NCBI RefSeq assembly: GCF_030409605.1
Contig: NZ_JAUFQG010000006.1
Span: 1,240,001-1,304,000 of the forward strand
Reading direction: 5' to 3'
DNA from: Simiduia curdlanivorans
GTDB taxonomy: Bacteria > Pseudomonadota > Gammaproteobacteria > Pseudomonadales > Cellvibrionaceae
DNA length: 64,000 nucleotides
Shown here: piece by piece, positions 60,874 to 64,000 of the stretch
Layout of the letters: each line of letters opens with the position of its first letter
Position numbering within the stretch: the first letter of the stretch is position 1
Position numbers and translations under genes: made by a program
The notes under the pieces: generated by a model
Database searches by the model: none
Seen by the model: only the letters and a program-made list of their open reading frames with translations
Told to the model about the DNA's origin: nothing

Positions 60874-62628
60874 ATGCACAACTCTTGCACCGCATTGGCG
60901 TTAGCCATCAGCCTAGCAAGCCTTTCGGCCTGTTCCCCTAATAACACGAATAATAGCAGCGACAAGCCCGTCAACGCGGATACTGCGCCACCTAGGGTGG
61001 TGATAGGCACAGAAGAGCCCTGGGCCAGCGAAGCGATTTATTTCGTGCTCACAGACCGATTTGTGGATGGCGACAAAAGCAATAACTTTGAACAACAGGG
61101 CGCGGATATAGACGCTGGTCAGTGGCACAGCTTTAATCGCCATTTCGACGGCCCGGAGGGCCGCAGCGCCAACGTTGGCTATATGGGTGGCGATTTTAAG
61201 GGCCTACTCAATAACGCCCAGTACATTCAAGACATGGGTTTTACCGCTGTGTGGATGACGCCCATTATCGACAACCCAGATGCGGCCTTTAACGGCGGCG
61301 ATCCAGTGGGTTACGACCAGTGGGGTGATGGCGGCAAAACCGGCTTTCACGGCTACTGGGGCGTGAACTTCTACACCCTAGACGAACACCTGCCCTCAGC
61401 TGACTTAGACTACCGCCAGCTCAACAGCGCACTAAAACAAGATTTTGGCTTGAAGACAGTGCTGGATATCGTCGGCAACCATGGCTCACCGTCCTATACG
61501 GCGCCAAGGCAAATCAGCAACTTCGGTAAATTGTTTGCTAAAGATGGCACGCTCATCGCCGATCATCAAAACCTTCACCCCACGGAACTCAGCGACGATC
61601 AACCCCTGCACGCCTTGTATAACCGCAAGCCAGACGTCGCGCAGCTGTCAGACTTCAATGAAAATAACCCCGCGCTGGTAGACTACCTAGTGGGCTCTTA
61701 TTTGCAATGGATAGACCAAGGCGCCAATGCCATTCGCATCGATACCATCAAGCACGTGCCCCATCATTTCTGGAAAACCGTTGCCGACCGCATTCGAGCC
61801 GTGCACCCGGGTTATTTTATGTTTGGCGAATCGTGGAACTACGATGCCGCGTTTATTGCCGAGCACACCAAGCCGGAAAATGGCGGCGTTAGCGTTTTAG
61901 ATTTCCCCTTACAGAAAGCCATGTTCGCCATGTTTGGCCAAGCGCAAGCACCCTATAGCGAGGCACTCAACGCGCTGCATTTAAACGACGGCATCTATCA
62001 CAATGTCTATGATCTGGTGACCTTTTACGACAACCATGACGTGCAGCGCTTGGATGCAGACGATAAGGGCTTTATCGACGCCAATAATTTCCTGTTCACC
62101 GTGCGCGGTATCCCGCAAGTGTACTACGGCTCAGAAATGGGTTTCGAGCGCGGCATGAAAGAACACCAAGGCTCGCGCAACTACTACGGCGAAGACAATA
62201 TTAAGCAAGCCCAAAAGCACCCCATTCATCAAGCCCTGACACGGGTCGCGCACTTGCGTAAAAAGTTGCCGGCGCTGCAGCGCGGCGTACAAGTGAATAT
62301 CGCTTTTGAAGAAAATACAGCGGCGTTTTTACGCATTTTAGAAACCGAAACAGGCCAGCAAACGGCGCTCGTGTTGCTAAACAAAGGCGATAGCGAACAT
62401 GCCTTCGCGCTCTCGGGTTTGCTCAGCAACGGTCAATGGCAAGCGCAAGTTCAAGGCGGCACGCAAACGGTAAGCAACCACAGCCTAGACATCAGCGTGC
62501 CCGCCCATGGCATTGAAGTATTAGTGCTTAACCAGGCTAACAACAACCCGGAACTCGTGGCACTGCTCGATGCACTGGCTACGAAAGCAAGCAGCGACAC
62601 AACTGGCACTGATGGACAAAATCATTAA
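60874..62628 (+). CDS. GH13 alpha-amylase-type lipoprotein
   Basis: Extracytoplasmic starch/maltodextrin hydrolase. ATG 60874 with GGAG 6 bases upstream starts a lipoprotein signal (lipobox LSAC near residue 19). GH13 regions: VGYMGGDFKGLLNNAQYIQDMG, ILDIVGNHG (from TVLDIVGNH), AIRIDTIKHVPHHFW with nucleophile Asp, MFGESWNYD with Glu, FYDNHDVQR with Asp. 584 residues in all. The frame extends to 60784 but that part is not a signal. A C-terminal beta domain ends at about residue 560, followed by a Thr/Ser/Asn-rich tail. Supplies sugars to the transporter next door. Confidence 0.92.
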   Translation: MHNSCTALALAISLASLSACSPNNTNNSSDKPVNADTAPPRVVIGTEEPWASEAIYFVLTDRFVDGDKSNNFEQQGADIDAGQWHSFNRHFDGPEGRSANVGYMGGDFKGLLNNAQYIQDMGFTAVWMTPIIDNPDAAFNGGDPVGYDQWGDGGKTGFHGYWGVNFYTLDEHLPSADLDYRQLNSALKQDFGLKTVLDIVGNHGSPSYTAPRQISNFGKLFAKDGTLIADHQNLHPTELSDDQPLHALYNRKPDVAQLSDFNENNPALVDYLVGSYLQWIDQGANAIRIDTIKHVPHHFWKTVADRIRAVHPGYFMFGESWNYDAAFIAEHTKPENGGVSVLDFPLQKAMFAMFGQAQAPYSEALNALHLNDGIYHNVYDLVTFYDNHDVQRLDADDKGFIDANNFLFTVRGIPQVYYGSEMGFERGMKEHQGSRNYYGEDNIKQAQKHPIHQALTRVAHLRKKLPALQRGVQVNIAFEENTAAFLRILETETGQQTALVLLNKGDSEHAFALSGLLSNGQWQAQVQGGTQTVSNHSLDISVPAHGIEVLVLNQANNNPELVALLDALATKASSDTTGTDGQNH

Positions 62629-62718
62629 CCCTTTATGCACCGCTTTGGGTCACACTGTGACCCGCTTTTTATTCGTTACAATGACTACAAAACCATAAAA
62701 ACAATTAGGTAAAATTTC

Positions 62719-64000
62719 ATGAGCCAACCCAGTAAAAAGCAACCGATTTTGCCCTTTTGGCAAGTGTGGAACGTCAGCTTCGGCTTTCTTGGCGTGCAGT
62801 TCGGCTTCGCGCTACAAAATGCCAACGTCAGCCGTGTGCTATCAGATTTGGGCGCAGACTTGCATTCTCTGTCGCTGTTTTGGTTGGCCGCGCCCATTAT
62901 GGGCTTGCTGGTGCAACCCATTGTCGGTGCCGCATCGGATAAAACTTGGAACCGCTTCGGTCGCCGCCGGCCCTATATTTTAGGCGGCGCTATTGCCGCC
63001 GCCGCAGGCATGTTGTTAATGCCCAATGCGCCACTATTCGTCGCTTTTTTAGCGCCGATGATTTTCGGCGGCATGATGCTGGCACTGATGGATGGCGCGT
63101 TTAATGTGACCATGCAACCCTTCCGCGCCTTGGTTGCCGACATGGTGCCAAGCGAACAGCGCACGCTGGGCTATTCCATTCAATCGTTACTGATTAACAT
63201 TGGTGCGGTGTTCGGCTCCATCCTGCCGTTCTTGTTAACTAACGTTATCGGCTTAGAAAATACCGCCAACGTTGGCCAAGTGGCACCCTCCGTTACCTGG
63301 GCCTTTTATCTCGGTGCAACAATTTTATTCGGCACAGTTTTGTGGACGGTATTGCGCACCAAAGAATATCCGCCAGAGGAATACAACGCCTATAAGGGTT
63401 TAGATGCAGATACCCTTGCCAAAGCTAACGCACCGAAATCTATTGGTAAAAAGTTGGCGGAATTTTGGCAGCTGTTTATCAACATGCCAAAAACCATGCG
63501 CCAGCTTGCATTGGTGCAGTTCTTCAGCTGGTTTGCGTTGTTTATCATGTGGGTTTACACCACACCGGCCATCACCCAATACGTGTGGGGCATAGAGGCA
63601 AAATGGTTTGACCCAACCTACCTGCAATCACTCGAGAGTATTCCCGCCGATATTGCCGCAGCGAAAGGTGCTGCCGGTGACTGGGTAGGTATTTTGTTTG
63701 CCGGCTACTCGTTATTTGCCGCGATTTTTTCGGTGTTACTCACCAAGCTGTCGATGACCTTCGGGCGCAAACCTGTATACGCCGTTTCACTGCTCGCCGG
63801 CGGTTTGGGTTATATCAGTTTTCTGCTGTTTCAAAACCCGGAACTCACTCACGTCAATCTGTTCATTACCGAAGTGGATGTACCGAAAGGCGCCGTCGGC
63901 TTATTGTTGCCTATGATCGGCGTGGGCATGGCGTGGGCCGCGATTCTGGCGATGCCCTACGCGATTTTATCCGATACCTTACCGGCCGATAAAACCGGTG
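62719..64000 (+). CDS. MFS sugar transporter (SLC45/GPH-like), 3' end cut by window edge
   Basis: Inner membrane transporter likely importing maltose or maltodextrins. Starts MSQPSKKQPILPFWQVWNVSFGFLG; a loop with GAASDKTWNRFGRRRPYIL is the MFS signature between segments 2 and 3, FGRKPVYA is the second-half counterpart. At least ten membrane segments are visible before the window ends. The SLC45-like type is commonly encoded beside GH13 enzymes. It is 90 bases after the amylase gene. RBS AGGT is 10 bases upstream. Confidence 0.9.
   Translation, partial: MSQPSKKQPILPFWQVWNVSFGFLGVQFGFALQNANVSRVLSDLGADLHSLSLFWLAAPIMGLLVQPIVGAASDKTWNRFGRRRPYILGGAIAAAAGMLLMPNAPLFVAFLAPMIFGGMMLALMDGAFNVTMQPFRALVADMVPSEQRTLGYSIQSLLINIGAVFGSILPFLLTNVIGLENTANVGQVAPSVTWAFYLGATILFGTVLWTVLRTKEYPPEEYNAYKGLDADTLAKANAPKSIGKKLAEFWQLFINMPKTMRQLALVQFFSWFALFIMWVYTTPAITQYVWGIEAKWFDPTYLQSLESIPADIAAAKGAAGDWVGILFAGYSLFAAIFSVLLTKLSMTFGRKPVYAVSLLAGGLGYISFLLFQNPELTHVNLFITEVDVPKGAVGLLLPMIGVGMAWAAILAMPYAILSDTLPADKTG

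Noticed and set aside
1..64000. CRISPR arrays, tRNA and rRNA genes, prophage
   Set aside because: None seen: no regularly spaced repeats, no recognisable tRNA or rRNA sequence, no phage structural genes. The search was by eye, so a single tRNA could be missed.

Overview
This window looks like chromosomal DNA from a marine or aquatic gammaproteobacterium, most likely from the Cellvibrionales (Simiduia/Saccharophagus-like). That placement is inferred from protein style, the Pseudomonas-like argG-motY-pyrC-rnt gene order, a complete cbb3 oxidase cluster with a FNR/ANR-type promoter, a MotY sodium-motor component, and PEP-CTERM-type and related C-terminal sorting signals. No rRNA, tRNA, CRISPR array or prophage was seen. 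GC content is visibly lower around 1-800, 3400-6650 and 57700-58600, which suggests more recently acquired or accessory stretches.

Layout. 1-6.6 kb is accessory: a secreted trypsin-like protease cut by the window edge, a TonB-dependent receptor, a periplasmic binding protein, a lipocalin (blc) with a small unknown protein, and a methionine aminopeptidase overlapping a ParD-like antitoxin gene. 6.8-13.6 kb is a divergent stress module. An ECF sigma factor with a ChrR-type anti-sigma factor reads rightward, and six genes (NTF2-like, SDR, FAD oxidoreductase, DUF1365, CFA-type methyltransferase, DUF2878) read leftward. Near-identical TGATCY-N18-TAT promoters face both ways. 13.6-15 kb holds a hotdog thioesterase and a Yip1-like membrane protein. 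15-23.8 kb is ccoNOQP-ccoGHIS plus a TauE/SafE-type protein, with a FNR box and -10 element in front. 23.9-28.1 kb holds argG, motY, pyrC and rnt. 28.1-36.6 kb holds an EF-hand protein, pyrB, an IS5-type MITE inserted between pyrB and a DUF2971 gene, sbcB, carbonic anhydrase, a cupin, a glycerophosphodiesterase, a heptanucleotide tandem repeat and a coiled-coil periplasmic protein.

36.8-44.6 kb holds a leftward yebC - membrane-anchored superfamily 2 helicase - ydjM-like run, a PEP-CTERM protein, a CWC cysteine-rich protein, a small secreted protein behind a sigma-54-like promoter, a Fur-box divergent pair of small unknown genes, and a CobW GTPase. 44.8-49.6 kb holds the aguB-aguA putrescine operon, a sensor-less chemoreceptor, a DUF3718 protein and an SRPBCC protein. 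49.7-57.5 kb holds an M13 peptidase lipoprotein, hemolysin III, a hybrid histidine kinase, and a three-gene protease cassette. 57.7-64 kb holds an alpha/beta hydrolase and a starch/maltodextrin locus: GH13 alpha-glucosidase, secreted GH13 amylase, and an MFS sugar transporter cut by the window edge.

The most unusual unit is the cassette at 54.6-57.5 kb. A stand-alone secreted FTP-type propeptide is followed by an M4 metalloprotease that has its own signal peptide, no propeptide, and a Gly-rich/Cys/FDP/hydrophobic/basic C-terminal tag. Overlapping its end is a small CPBP (glutamic-type) intramembrane protease. I read it as a trans-folded protease with its own dedicated C-terminal processing enzyme. 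The divergent ECF/ChrR lipid-modification module, the membrane-anchored helicase and the ParD-like/MetAP pair are the next most interesting.
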